From NCBI GenBank assembly GCA_947579605.1, contig OX388325.1, positions 12,829,572-12,893,571 on the forward strand: a stretch of DNA of 64,000 nucleotides. Direction: 5' to 3'. The notes under the pieces are model-generated. The model was not told the DNA's origin. It did not search any database and saw only the letters and a list, made by a program, of their open reading frames with translations. This document shows, in pieces, positions 41,801 through 53,639 of the stretch; position 1 is the first letter of the stretch, and the number at the start of each line of letters is the position of its first letter. The stretch is from Athripsodes cinereus (taxonomy: Eukaryota; Arthropoda; Insecta; Trichoptera; Leptoceridae). The position numbers were made by a program, and so were the translations under genes.

Positions 41801-43701
41801 TTACTATTATGCATTTTTTTTTTCACAACATGCCACCCTACGATGTCTAAGTTGTCACCCTACTGTTTAAGGTATGTGTATCAGATGAGAAGAATGTTAA
41901 GAGAGGGGCGTACTCGTAAATATTCAATGGTTCTAACATTCAGAAGTTACAGTAGAACATTTGCATAATACAGCAATAAATATGGTTGTTGTTAGTTATA
42001 GTACATGTCACCGTCAAATAATGATTAGCCAGTTATTTGGTGTTCACCCGAGACAACATAAAGGCCCTGACGATTTCGCTTGCATAAAAAACAAAATCCA
42101 TCAGATGTCCATTGATCGTGAAACGTGTTCACACAGTCCACTGACATTGGTTTTAACATTGTTTTCTAAATGGCGGACGTCATGGTGCAGATTGCAGAGT
42201 TTTTATCATTACTTCAAAATGTTATAATGGAGGATATAAGGCGCTATCTAATAGAGGAAACAAACCAACAACAAAGATAACAACTGTCACAAAACATCTA
42301 TAACGATTTTATCATAGATACGGATGCCGCACACATCTATGCTTGCATCCATCGGTCAACCAGAAACAAAAGTTGAAAGGTGGTCAACTAGGGATGATAT
42401 AGTTTTTATCGGTTCAGATTTACTGACAATCTGATCACACTGTTCAAATGGCTGTATTTTGTGAAACCAAATATTTTGATTACCTGGCGATATTTGCCTC
42501 GAGTGTAACTCCATTAACGGAATGGCTAGGTGATTATTTAAATGCCAGTTTTCAATTGAATGTCTAACAGATGTCTTGCTGAATTGTTTAAAGCTTCGTT
42601 TATTAATCTTACCTCCACAGTCCAAAATGAAAACTAAATTTCAACAATCAGGCTAGTTTTGATCAGGCAGAATGTTATTTGGCGTATAATTGTGATTCAA
42701 CTAAACAGCTCGCCTTCCAATTGAATGCTGACATTTTACTGGCCATCTAGGCATTTATTTAACTGGCCAATGTAACTAGAGAACGGGGACATGTATACTC
42801 GTCAAATGTTTAGTAAAATGGTATGAAACAGGAATTGGTGAACGTATCATGGGTCTTTAAAGTGCACCTGAACCAGCCTGGGCTGATTCATAAGCATCGG
42901 GATACCTCTCCCATTTCCTGCTAAAGTAGGTTTGTACAATCTTTGGCTGTGCAGGTGAGGTATCTGTTAAGTAATATTCTTAAAATCTTCACATAAGCAG
43001 ATGTGAAAACTACATTTAACATAATATTATATACAAGTCCAATACCAAATGCTCTCTCTGAAGCCTGTCCTGCGAGGTAAGTCAAATAGTCTGCGTTTTT
43101 GCTATACTATTGAGCAAACCATAAACTGTCATACCTTTTGAGGGTGCCAACACTGAAATAAAAATTAGTTAAATGACTAATAAGTACTGGAGTAGCTTTG
43201 TCTGCTTCGCTCAGGAAAAAAATCAAATTACTACTTGGAGATAGCTTAAGCGAAAATTTGAGGAAAGTATTTTGAAACTGGCGACACCACGATTCAGATA
43301 CTTTTGGCAGTTCTATGTATGTCAAATTATGATACTGATAATAATTCAATTTCCTTCCAAAAAATAACGCAAATAGAGAGTATTATTTTTTCCGAGTCTT
43401 GTCTATTGAGGAGATATGAACGGACACAACTGTTTATAAGCTTCATGAACTGTTGAATACTGCCGAGTTTGACTGTGGGAGACATTTGTTATTATAAATA
43501 ATTATAATATACCTATATATATTATTGTACCTAGTTTTAAAAATAAATAAATAAATGATTTTCTATTTATATATTTCTTTTTAATTATTTTACACTATCT
43601 TTATACAAATTATTTTAGTATCCGTGAAGTCCCTAGCAAAGGTAAGCACTCTTAGTCTTTTCTGCAAGTGTTCCAGTGTCGTACTGTAGAATTAATTTCA
43701 T
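41801..43701. other. Intergenic with one inverted-repeat element
   Basis: At about 42515-42790 is a relative of the element at 50990-51245: GGCTAGGTGATTATTTAAAT with TTCAATTGAATG on the left and a roughly inverted TTCCAATTGAATG, GGCCATCTAGGCATTTATTT on the right. Short open frames at 41961-42227, 42356-42625 and 43107-43349 have no recognised domain. No gene seen. Confidence 0.4.
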
Positions 43702-44614
43702 TCATACCATCATGATATTCCTCACAAATATAATATATAGGCATCCATCCTGAATGTATTCAATATAGTGGCACAGATAGGATGACTTGCATGTTAATTA
43801 CACGTAGCTACTCAACTACTGACAGTACCACTTGTGGAATATGCAGAGATGCTATGAATAAACGAACGAGAATACTCCAATAATGCATTTTTAAGAAAAA
43901 ATTGACTTGATCCACATTGATTCTAAATGCTTCAAATGTATATGTTATTATAATCATGCTATCTACCCAAACTGAGTTATTTGAGCCAATTATGTATTTT
44001 AAAAACGTACTACAATAAGTAAGTATATAATAATAAAATCTACTACTATACCAATAGGTACGGGTGTATTCCACAAATGTATTAATTTCAATTTTTTATG
44101 TCATAAACATGCAAGCTGTCCTCTCCGTGCCAACAAAAAATAATATGTTCAGGATGGGTGACAAACCTAACTGCTGAATTTAGGATGTAAAATGTTCATA
44201 TATTTTTCGAACACCTTTCTTTTACATGACACTTGCACACTTACAGCAAAGACAGAGAGATTAATTCTTTGTCGGGTGCCAGAGAGATTAATTCTTTGTC
44301 GGGTGCTCCATGGATCAAATAATTATACTATAAAAACACTATAACACAATTTTGTTTGATATTAAAAAGGAAATAAATAATTGTTAAATGCAGAGAATCT
44401 GAATCACATTTTCTTTGAAAGTCCAATTCATTTGGTCTCTATAATAACATGGATGACGTTGAAACTATTTTAACTATAATGACTCACTTATTATCTCTGA
44501 ACTCTCACAAAATATACAATTAAAATATTTTCTTCTTTTTAATAAGGATTTATTTCACAAGTTATGAATAACAAACATTTTACATTAATTTTTACATTAC
44601 ACTTACTCTAAATT

Positions 44615-45429
44615 ATACTATACTATCCCCTTCCGCCGTGTCCCAAGTGGGGTAGGCAGAGAGAACGGAACACCAAACAGATCTATGTTTACACGCTTCC
44701 TCCACATTCATACAGTTTCTCATACACGCATGTCGGTTCCTCTTACTCAACACGCGGCCGTCCTTGAGAATTTGATCCACGTGATCAAGCCACGTGGTTC
44801 TCGGAGGCCCACGTTTCCTCACATCCTTTCTTTCAGATAAGTATATCCTCTTTGTCATTCTTACCTCGTTCATTCGTTCAACATGCCCAAATCACCGTAG
44901 TTTATTCACGCGCATTCTGTCCACAACACTTTTCTTGCATCCGCTAATTCTTCTAATATCCTCATTCTTCACTCTATCACGCAGCGTTTTACCAACCATT
45001 CTTCTCAACGATCGCATCTCTACTGCATTTACTCCACTTTCGTCCTTCTTCAACCACGTCCATGTCTCGCTTGCATACGTAAGTGACGGTACCAGAATGG
45101 TATTGTGCACCAGCATTTTAGCCATGTTCGACACATTGTCATTGCTGACAATGGGTCGAAGTGCACCGTTTATTCTAGCACTGGCCACTTTCCTTCTTTC
45201 AATGTCCCTATCGCATCTTCCATCCCTCGTAAACATACTTCCCAAATATACATACTCACTTACTTGCTCCAAACATTCGTCACCAACTTTAATCTCGCAA
45301 ATCGTTTTTTCATTCTCTCTTTCAAAAACAAGAACTTTCGTCTTCATAACATTCATTTTCAAACCATTCAAATTGCAACTATCATACACACACGTAACAA
45401 TCTCTTGTAAGTCCCTTTCACTCTCAGCC
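44615..45429 (-). mobile_element. 5'-truncated RTE-like LINE, copy-1 specific
   Basis: An 815-bp insertion flanked by a perfect 10-bp duplication ACTCTAAATT (44605-44614, 45430-45439); the uninserted sequence ACTCTAAATTC is seen in copy 2 near 52977. The minus strand encodes RT C-terminal sequence (ESERDLQEIVTCVYDS, VYLGSMFTRDGRCDRDIE, YASETWTWLKKDESG, NKLR) with a frameshift near 44890, then a 3' UTR ending in an ATAGTATAGTAT tail. This is the best preserved fragment of the family in the window. Confidence 0.93.
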
Positions 45430-45520
45430 ACTCTAAATTCCATTTTACAATATATTATATCAAAGAAAAACAAAACATACAATTAGATTGTAATCAAAAT
45501 ATACTTCATATCACACTATT

Positions 45521-46087
45521 ATGATAAAACCATAATAACAGATAGACAACTACATCATAACAGACCCGATTTAGTATTACATGATAAACGTAATAAAATA
45601 ACGTACCTAATAGACATCGCTGTCCCAAATACACATAATATACAAACAACCGTTGCAGAAAAAATACGTAAATATACAGAACTAGCAGGAGAAATAAAAA
45701 ATATTTGGCATTCTAGATCCGTTTATATAATACCTTTAGTCATGTCAGCTACAGGGGTAACTCCGAAATCTTTAATAAATAATTTACAAAAATTAGATTT
45801 ACCGGTTAATTTGTACATTAAAATTCAAAAATCTATTATAATAAACACTTGTAATATTGTAAAAAAGTTTTTGAACACAGATATTTCAGGCACAATGCTG
45901 GTATTTTGATCCCGCGTTTTGAGCCTAATCCTTTGATATCCTGTATATCTGGATAGGTGAATTTTTCCCGGCATTAGACTGTCAAGTTTTTGTGTGACCA
46001 TGACTGATCATATGGAGACTTATCTGGTTGTATAATGCTGAGAAGTGTGGATGGCAATTCTGCCGCTGCGTAAAAAAAAAAAAAAAC
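45521..46087 (+). mobile_element. 5'-truncated LINE with restriction-like endonuclease remnant, copy-1 specific
   Basis: The plus strand to a stop at 45907-45909 encodes a LINE C-terminus: RPDLVLHDKRNKITYLIDIA has the PD..D.K pattern of the restriction-like endonuclease of R2/R4/Dong-type LINEs, followed by IIPLVMSATGVTPKSL and NTCNIVKKFL. About 160 bp of 3' UTR and a 15-16 A tail follow (46072-46087). Copy 2 lacks it (53050-53085). Confidence 0.8.
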
Positions 46088-46232
46088 CCTTATAAAGTAC
46101 AATAAACTAAGTATAATTCTATGTCGGAGGGAAACTTTTCCAAATCATACACTAACAGCTGCACATCATAAAGATTACACGATGTAACAAGGACAATAAT
46201 AAGGAAATAGTTAATGCTGCACCACATTACAG

Positions 46233-46433
46233 AGGCCTGAGTCAACAACACACTTTCGTCTCACGTTCCCGCTCCGTAAGCGCTCGGGTGCAGACGATGT
46301 TGCAAGCAAGTGTCAATTTCGTTGCTAAGATACACAATAGTTACGAAAATTAACACTTTGGCGCACCATCGTCTGCACCCGAACGCTAGCGGAGCGGGAA
46401 CGTGACGCGATAGTGTGTTGTTGACTCAGGCCT
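46233..46433. mobile_element. 201-bp GC-rich palindromic MITE, copy-1 specific
   Basis: Starts AGGCCTGAGTCAACAACACA and ends with its reverse complement; arms of about 60 bp continue through CGTTCCCGCTCCG and the GGGTGCAGACGATG core. CAG lies before and CTG after it. Copy 2 has the empty site CATTACAGGCCCCTGAG near 53226-53242. The 3-bp CAG/CTG border hints at a PIF/Harbinger-type target, unproven. Confidence 0.88.
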
Positions 46434-46763
46434 CTGGCCCCTGAGTCCACACCATCCACCAAACTCCAGAATCTTAAAAGTACTAGGAGATCCCGCAGTT
46501 GCAATAGGAAGAGCCCGATTGAAGTCTCAGAAGCCCAAGCATACCGACAGATGTATGAATATTAAATTCAAAAGATAATGTACACTTACACACTAAAATA
46601 TCAAAACAATCAACAACATGTTAGATAAGTGAAAATAAATTAATACAAATCAAAACATTAAACATAAATGTTGTATTCCCCGTTATGCATTTTTGATGGC
46701 ATGCCCTCCAATGTTGAAGGACATATTTTTTTATAGATACAGATCAATAATTATTTAAAAATG

Positions 46764-47450
46764 AAGGCATTAACACTGTATGCCACCTAATCCTTATTTT
46801 GAGATAATTGAGTTTGAAGTTTATTTTAAATCCTCAAATCATACCAAAAGACAAATTTAAATGTTTTATGACCATTAATTTCCATAATTACATATACTTA
46901 CTAATCTCATTTATAGAAATTGAAAAAAATAATTAAAAAGGTCATATTTTGAGAAAACTGTGGCTTACAGTGTTTTTGCTGCAAATATTTATGTAAAAAA
47001 AGTAGTGCATCTAAATTTATTGCAGCAACAACACTGTAAGCCACATAAATTAATATATTTTTTCTTTAGGTAAACTGTTTTTTAATAAAATACATAAGAA
47101 ATCAGTAGATCTAGAACGACTTGTAAGTGTTAATGTGGCTTCTCAGTGCCCTAAAGTACGTAAATATGACAAAAAATATATGCCATAAGTACGTGTGTAC
47201 TCATATTGCTGTCTAAATATACCTCACCAGGATTGCAGAAGTAGTAGAGAGTAGTTGAGACTCAGAATGTAAAACGCGTCCATCGATGTTGAACATTGGT
47301 TATTAATGCTTAAATTGTTTTACTTTTCTAACAAATTATCGAAAAAAATAAATAGTAGGTAAAATATCACATATTTTGTAGCAGAACAACACTGTAAGCC
47401 ACAATCAAAAATTAATTACCATTTCCGACGAAGGTGGAAAAGGAGCATAA
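46764..47450. repeat. Region with repeated AACACTGTAAGCCACA motif
   Basis: The motif (A)ACACTGTA(A/T)GCCAC occurs near 46770, 47030 and 47388 in direct orientation and near 46970 inverted. This block has no counterpart at the same place in copy 2, so it is probably an inserted element of unknown class. No ORF. Confidence 0.5.
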
Positions 47451-47454
47451 ATGG

Positions 47455-47840
47455 TGCAAAGCTTTACGATATGATTGTGTTTGAACTCGTCAAGTCTGGT
47501 GGACCAGGGACTCTCGTGTGGTGTCTCCAACTATTCAACAATTGTTGGAGAGAAGACGATACTCCAGAGGACTGGAGTAGGGACATCGTCTGACCCCTAA
47601 ACAAGAGGAAAGGCTCTAGACTTGAATGCTGGAGTTATCGGGCTATTAGCTAGCTGAGTTCAATAGGGAAACTGTATGGTAGAACTCTGATTGAGAGAGT
47701 ACGAAAGTCAGCTGAGTGTAAGATATGGGATACACAAGTTTTTTTGAATGGCAGAGGGTGCACCGATCAGATCTTCTCCCTACGAATGGGTATGAAGCTT
47801 TTCTGTTGATTCATGTTGTCGAAGTATGGGGTGTGCAGCC
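47455..47840 (+). mobile_element. RTE-like LINE reverse-transcriptase fragment
   Basis: The plus strand reads a decayed RT finger region (LVKSGGPGTL, WCLQLFNNCWREDDTPEDWS, then stops) ending near the QIFSLRMG motif. It matches 55930-56360 of copy 2 and hence predates the duplication. Downstream it meets the degenerate zinc-finger 3' region on the opposite strand. Confidence 0.8.
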
Positions 47841-47861
47841 AATTGATAGCTAGCGCAATAT

Positions 47862-47958
47862 CTTTACTCTCAGGTTTTTCACCACTGTGAATCTTTTAAT
47901 ATATCTTTAAAGACCCAGACCGACTAAATTTTTTCAACCAACTTTTGCACTCGAGAGA
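47862..47958 (-). pseudogene. Degenerate extra zinc finger after the stop of ZNF copy 1
   Basis: In frame after the TAA of the gene, the minus strand still reads a finger-like segment: LECKSWLKKFSRSGSLKIY, a stop, then KIHSGEKPE. The spacing matches another C2H2 repeat whose linker codon became TAA and whose second Cys and first His are lost. The same remnant follows copy 2 (56399-56510). Confidence 0.8.
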
Positions 47959-50010
47959 TTATTTACCACTGTGAGTTCTATTATGTTTTGTTAAATTACC
48001 ATGATCACTAAACTTTTTCATACAAATATTACACTCAAAAGGTTTTTCACCACTGTGAGTTCTCTTATGTTTAACCAAACCACTAGAACAGGTGAAACTT
48101 TTCATAGAAATATTACACTCATAAGGTTTTTCACCACTGTGTACCCTTTTGTGAATTGTTAAACTACAAGACTCACTAAATGATTTGTTGCAAATATTGC
48201 ACTGATAATGTTTTTCACCACTGTGAGTCCTTTTATGAGAAATTAAATGACCAGAACGTCTAAACTGTTTTCTACAAACATTACACTCAAAAGGTTTTTC
48301 ACCACTGTGAATTAATTTATGAGTTGCCAAACTAGAACTGTGCTTAAATTTTTTCTTACATATATTACACTCAAAAGGTTTCTCATCACTATGAACTTTT
48401 TTATGCGACACTAAACTAAAAGAATGCTTAAATTTTTGTTTACAAACTTCACACTCGAAAGGTTTATCATCTATGTGGGTCTTTTTATGGGATGTCAAGT
48501 GAGCAATCTGAGAAAAAAATTTCATGCAAACATTACACTCAAAAGGTTTTTCACCACTATGAGTTCTTTTATGAATAACTAAGGCGCTAGGCGTCCTAAA
48601 CTTTTTCATACAAATATTACACTCCTGACGGTTTTCACAACTGTGAATCTTTTTATGATCTATTAAGCTACTAAATTTAACAAACGTTTCATTACAAATA
48701 TTACATTCAAGAGGATTTTCACCATGACTTCTCTTATGTCTTACCATAACACTATTGGAAATAAAAAATTTCATACAAATATTACACTCATAAGGTTTTT
48801 CACCACTGTGTACCCTTTTGTGAATTGTTAAACTACATGACTCACTAAATGATTTTTCGCAAATATTGCACTGATAAGGTTTTTCACCACTGTGAGTCCT
48901 TTTATGAGAAATCAAATGACCAGAACGTCTAAATTGTTTTCTACAAACATCACACTCAAAAGGTTTTTCACCACTGTGAATTAATTTATGAGTTATCAAA
49001 CTAGAACTGTGCTTAAACTTTTTCTTACATATATTACACTCAAAAGGTTTCTCATCACTGTGAACTTTTTTATGAGAGTCCAACTGTCTAGACGAACCAA
49101 ACTTTTTCTTACAAATGTCACACTTGAAAAGTTTTCCATCAATGTGAAGCTTTTTATGAGTTGTCAATTCAATATGGCGAGTAAATTTTTTCAAACAAAT
49201 ATTACACTCAAAAGGTTTATCACCACTGTGAGTCATTTTATGAATAACTAAAGTGCTAGATCTCCTAAATTTTTGCATACAAATATTACACTCAAAACGT
49301 TTTTCACCACTGTGAATCATTTTATGATATGTTAAAGTACTAGATTTAGTAAACTTTTTCTTACAAATATTACATTCAAAAAGTTTTTCACCACTGTGAG
49401 TCCTTTTATGAATAACTAATGAGGAAGATAACCTAAATTTTTTCATACAAATATTGCACTCAAAAGGTTTTTCACCACTGTGAGTCCTTTTATGAATAAC
49501 TAATGAGGAAGATAACCTAAATTTTTTCAAACAAATATTACACTCAAAAGGTTTTTCACCGCTGTGAATCATTTTATGAACCTTCAAAATTTTTGAAGTA
49601 CTTAAGTTTTTTGAACAAATATTACACTTAAAAACTTTCCTTTTACTTTTTGACTTCACCTTACATTTCTTGTAGTGAACGTTTTTGCGTTTCGTTTCCT
49701 TTACATGTGTTTGATTACTTAGACCCGATACACATTCTGTAGGTAGAGAAGATGTACTGGCCACTGTTCCACTGTTGGCTCTCTCACAATCAACTTTTAT
49801 ATCAGCTTCATGTATATCAATATCACCATACGGAACTGCATATCCAATGTCACAGCTTTCTTTTTTCACAGGTTCCCGTTTCACTTCGATATTCGCCAAA
49901 AAGGCTTCGATTTCATCATCCTCAGTTACACATATTTGCATATCACACAAGACGCACTCATCCTGTCGGCAGTCTGCAATGTTGTGTTCAGCAACCGTAG
50001 TTTCCTCCAT
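47959..50010 (-). CDS. Poly-C2H2 zinc-finger protein, tandem copy 1 (20 fingers)
   Basis: 683 residues in one exon. Residues 1-115 form an acidic N-terminus (DECVLCDMQICVTEDDEIEA) with VKRE and VKKE, which fit the sumoylation consensus, then a basic stretch (KETKRKNVHYKKCKVKSKSK), a likely nuclear signal. Residues about 128-683 are 20 C2H2 fingers with HSGEKPFEC linkers. Finger 11 has a shortened linker and finger 19 has lost its second cysteine (CNISMK). Such proteins are usually DNA-binding regulators; no target can be inferred. The N-terminus lacks a recognisable ZAD or BTB domain. The start is the first ATG and is shared exactly with the second copy. Overlapping plus-strand frames are shadows of the repeats. 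Confidence 0.92.
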   Translation of the reverse strand: MEETTVAEHNIADCRQDECVLCDMQICVTEDDEIEAFLANIEVKREPVKKESCDIGYAVPYGDIDIHEADIKVDCERANSGTVASTSSLPTECVSGLSNQTHVKETKRKNVHYKKCKVKSKSKRKVFKCNICSKNLSTSKILKVHKMIHSGEKPFECNICLKKFRLSSSLVIHKRTHSGEKPFECNICMKKFRLSSSLVIHKRTHSGEKLFECNICKKKFTKSSTLTYHKMIHSGEKRFECNICMQKFRRSSTLVIHKMTHSGDKPFECNICLKKFTRHIELTTHKKLHIDGKLFKCDICKKKFGSSRQLDSHKKVHSDEKPFECNICKKKFKHSSSLITHKLIHSGEKPFECDVCRKQFRRSGHLISHKRTHSGEKPYQCNICEKSFSESCSLTIHKRVHSGEKPYECNICMKFFISNSVMVRHKRSHGENPLECNICNETFVKFSSLIDHKKIHSCENRQECNICMKKFRTPSALVIHKRTHSGEKPFECNVCMKFFSQIAHLTSHKKTHIDDKPFECEVCKQKFKHSFSLVSHKKVHSDEKPFECNICKKKFKHSSSLATHKLIHSGEKPFECNVCRKQFRRSGHLISHKRTHSGEKHYQCNICNKSFSESCSLTIHKRVHSGEKPYECNISMKSFTCSSGLVKHKRTHSGEKPFECNICMKKFSDHGNLTKHNRTHSGK

Positions 50011-50980
50011 ATTGTTCTGTATTCACAACTAAGCGATCTTATTCCGCACAACAATATACTGTCTTCCTAGTTTCCTGACACTTTATTTGATTTGACTTCC
50101 CTGATATACCATACAATATATGATTTTTGATTAGAAAAATGTCATGGTGACTCGTAAGCGAGTGGATGGCCTTTGACTATGAAAAATAATAAATTATAAC
50201 GACACCACACACACATACACCGATTAACCAAGCCATCAAGCATATCAACAGGTGAAAAGTCATAGACAAGAAGTAAGATGAGAACAAAGATGCAATAAAA
50301 CCACAGAATTCCATACAAAACGTATTATATATAAAAATCTATGAATAAAACAAGGAGAGATATGATACGATTTATTATAACGACTTTTAGGTTTTCTCAA
50401 TTCTCAGTACTTACTTATTACTTAACATGTACCTAGCCTGGTTATCAGGATATTTGTGTCGCAGTTGCTATCTTTAGAAGTGTTGCAACGTGATTGATCT
50501 GTGATATATAAAAAAATAAAAGAGCAAATGAAAGAAGATGGTTGTATCGTTACTTATATGATTAATTAGAGACTTTCTATTGCATTATGAAAAGTAAACT
50601 TATACGATTTAAAAGATAAATAACTCGTTTATCTTATTTTTTGCTATAGTTATGCAAACATTTTGGACAGTTTAAGGACGCGTTACAAACTTTATGAAGT
50701 TGTTACGCATATTATTTTATTCACAAACATCAATTATAAAAACATACATTAATAAAATATGGACCTTTCCTATTTCAATTTTATGATCAAAGGTCGTAAA
50801 TGTGGAAATTGTTACCAAAAAATAAAATAAAAATTGGGAATAAATCAAATAAAGTGACTTCATCAGAAAAAATCTTAGGTATTCCACTTTATAAAACAAA
50901 TCTTTCTTAATAATTTCCGCATGAAATATAAATTTCGTTCTAACCAGGTGATTTTTTATAAATTAAATTCTTCATGTTCC
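50011..50980. other. Upstream region of ZNF copy 1
   Basis: 50011-50160 is nearly identical to 58383-58530 upstream of copy 2 and must hold the shared promoter and 5' UTR; no TATA box is obvious. Similarity continues in blocks (CCAAGCCATCAAGCATATC, GGTGAAAAGTCATAGACAA) to about 50425. The remainder is AT-rich and holds nothing recognised. Confidence 0.55.
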
Positions 50981-50989
50981 CGTACGGCA

Positions 50990-51245
50990 TAAGCCAATTA
51001 ACTATGTAAATGGCTAGGTGGTTAGTTAAATGATGATGGCATTCAATCGAATGACCAGCCGTTTTGTTCAACATTCTGCCTAATTGGAGATAGCCCGATT
51101 ATTGAAATAAAGTTTCTTTATTTAGCTCTATGGCATTAGGATTGTTAAATGTTGCATTAAATAATAAGGCTAGCCATTCAATTGAATTCTGGCGTTTAAC
51201 TATACCCTCCTAGTCGTTGAGTTGACTCATGACTGGCGACATTAA
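50990..51245. mobile_element. Inverted-repeat element with TTCAATTGAATGG core
   Basis: Left GCCAATTAACTATGTAAATG..GGCTAGGTGGTTAGTTAAAT..CATTCAATCGAATG and right ends mirror one another (AATTCAATTGAATGGCTAGCC, ATAGTTAAACGCC reversed). A near-identical copy lies at 61710-61948 as part of the duplication; a diverged one lies near 42515. It is noncoding and the class is unknown. Confidence 0.6.
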
Positions 51246-51730
51246 CAGTCATGTTGTTGAATTATAGTAAGTACATATTATATTATTTACATGTATAGGA
51301 TAAGTACCTAGTTAAGGTGTAGTAAGGTAACAATCATTCATTGTACTGAGATTATACATATGTAACAAATGTAATAATAAATTCACTTGATAACTGGAAT
51401 CCCATGTTTCAATACTCAACAGTTATAACAAATTATTCTGTGAACCATATCAATCTGTAAACACGAGTAGTGGTAGTCTCCGTACTGTAATACAAATGGA
51501 AGAGTGGATGGTCCTAGTTGGGTCATGTTTTACATAGAATGTTCAATGAGAGTTGAACAGAAAGATCACCGTTTTTTCACCCCCAACAAATTAGATAAGC
51601 TTATTGCGCAGTACACCGTTCCTATCACAAAACAGTGATATCAGAACATCACGAAAATCGTAGGAAGAGGCGGCATAATTGACAGGGCAGAATGTCTCTT
51701 CCAAAGTTACAAAGTACCTAGAATTTTATT

Positions 51731-51880
51731 TAAAAAAGTATTCCTTACATCTTTCTGTAAGTTTTTCAGTGAAGAAGCTACTGTAAAAGTCTGACGTCCT
51801 ACAAGCGAGTCGTTAAAAAAATATCCATGAATACAGCCTCTGAAACCTAAAACTTCCAGTATTTTCTTTTATTATCTATT

Positions 51881-51914
<34 letters not shown>

Positions 51915-52156
51915 TAATGTTTTTTTTTTGATGATGATGATTTTTTCGAAAGTTTGTTTATTTTTGTTTTTTTCTCTTCAATTGTTTATTTTTTTACTAT
52001 TGTAATTTGGTTTTTGTTTTGTTTTTACACCTTTGGATTAGTTGGAAGAGATCACGCCTTTGCGATAAACTCGCCCTCTGTATATTGATTGTATCTAACT
52101 TGAATGTTTACCTTTTATGTAATTGTTTGATATCAATGAATATTTATAAAAAAATA
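51731..52156 (+). other. Spacer between duplicates: poly-T run and LINE tail
   Basis: Holds a run of 31 T (51882-51912), more T-rich sequence, then a LINE 3' end (TTGGAAGAGATCACGCCTTTGCGATAAACTCG near 52040, cited by GCGATAAACTCGCCCTCTG) ending about 52140. The same tail, reversed, is at 61140-61205. The duplication's copy 2 begins right after. Confidence 0.65.
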
Positions 52157-53639
52157 TTCATACGATCATGATATTCCTCACAAATATAATATATAGGCAT
52201 CCATCCTGAATGTATTCAATATAGTGGCACAGAGAGGATGACTTGCATGTTAATTACACGTAGCTACTCAACTACTGACAGTACCACTTGTGGAATATGC
52301 CGAGATGCTACGAATAAACGAACGAGAATACTCCAATAATGAATTTTTTTTAAAAAATGAACTTGATCCACATTGATTCTAAACACCTCAAATGTATATG
52401 TTATTATAATAATGCTATCTACCCAAACTGAGTTATTTGAGCCAATTGTGTAATTTAAAACTGTACTACAATAAGTAATAATAAAAATAATACTTTACCA
52501 TTACAGTGTATCCCACAAATGGGGAAACCAGCAGCATGTAATAAACATGCAAGCTGTCCTCTTAATGCTAAAAAATAAGACATTCAGGATGGTAAAATGT
52601 CTAAATTTTTTTCGAACACCTTTCTTTTACATGATACTTGCAATCTTACAGCAAAGAGAGAGACCAATTAATAGTCGGGTACTCCATGGATCAAATAATT
52701 ATACAATAACAACATTATAACACAATTTTGTTTGATATTAAAATGGAAATAAATAATTGTTAAATGCAGAGAATCTGAATCACATTTTCTTTGAATGTCC
52801 ATTTCATTTGGTCTCTATAATAACATGGATGACGTTGAAACTATTTTAACTATAATGACTCACTTATTATCTCTGAACTCTCACAAAATATACAATAAAA
52901 ATATTTTCTTCTTTTTACTAAGGATTTATTTTACAAGTTATGAATAACAAACATTTATTTTTACATAACACTTACTCTAAATTCTATTTACAATATAATA
53001 TATCATAGTAAAACAAAACATACAATTAAGATTGTACCTAATCAAAATATAATTTATATCACACTAAATATCAGTAAAAAAAATACCCTTATAAAATACA
53101 ATAAACTAAGTAAAATTCTATATGTCGGAGGGAAACTTTTCCAAATCATACACTAACAGCTGCACATCATAAAGATTACACGATGTAACAAGGACAATAA
53201 TAAGAAAATAGTTAATGCTGCACCCCATTACAGGCCCCTGAGTCCACACCCACTCCACCATCCACCAAACTCCAAGAATATTAATAGTGCTAGGAGGTCC
53301 CGCAGTTGCAATAGGAAGAGCCCGATTGAAGACAAAGTCTCAGAAGCCCGAGCATACTGACAGATGTATGAATATTAAAATCAAAAGATAATGTACACTT
53401 ACACACTAAAATATCAAAACAATAAACAACATGTTAGATAAGTGAAATTAAATTAATACAAGTCAAAACATTAAACATAAATGTTGTATTCCCCATTATG
53501 CATTTTTGATGGCATGCCCTCCAATGTTGAAGGACATATTTTATGATACATACAGATCAATAATTATTTAAAAATTTGTTACAGCAAAACTACGTTATTT
53601 TAGCTTGATATTGTATAAGTCTTAAAATAAGTGAGACTT

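Larger units (their letters stand above)
43702..51730. repeat. Segmental duplication, copy 1
   Basis: From TTCATACCATCATGATATTCC onward this matches 52157-62260 in the same order and orientation, including flanks, the RTE RT fragment, the whole zinc-finger gene and its promoter, and the 50990-51245 element. Differences are insertions private to one copy. A spacer of about 430 bp separates the two, so this is a tandem duplication. Confidence 0.92.

Noticed and set aside
48988..50070. Several plus-strand open frames over the zinc-finger genes (also 56952-57287 and 58147-58470)
   Set aside because: They are antisense shadows produced by the repeated finger codons; duplicated in both copies for that reason only.
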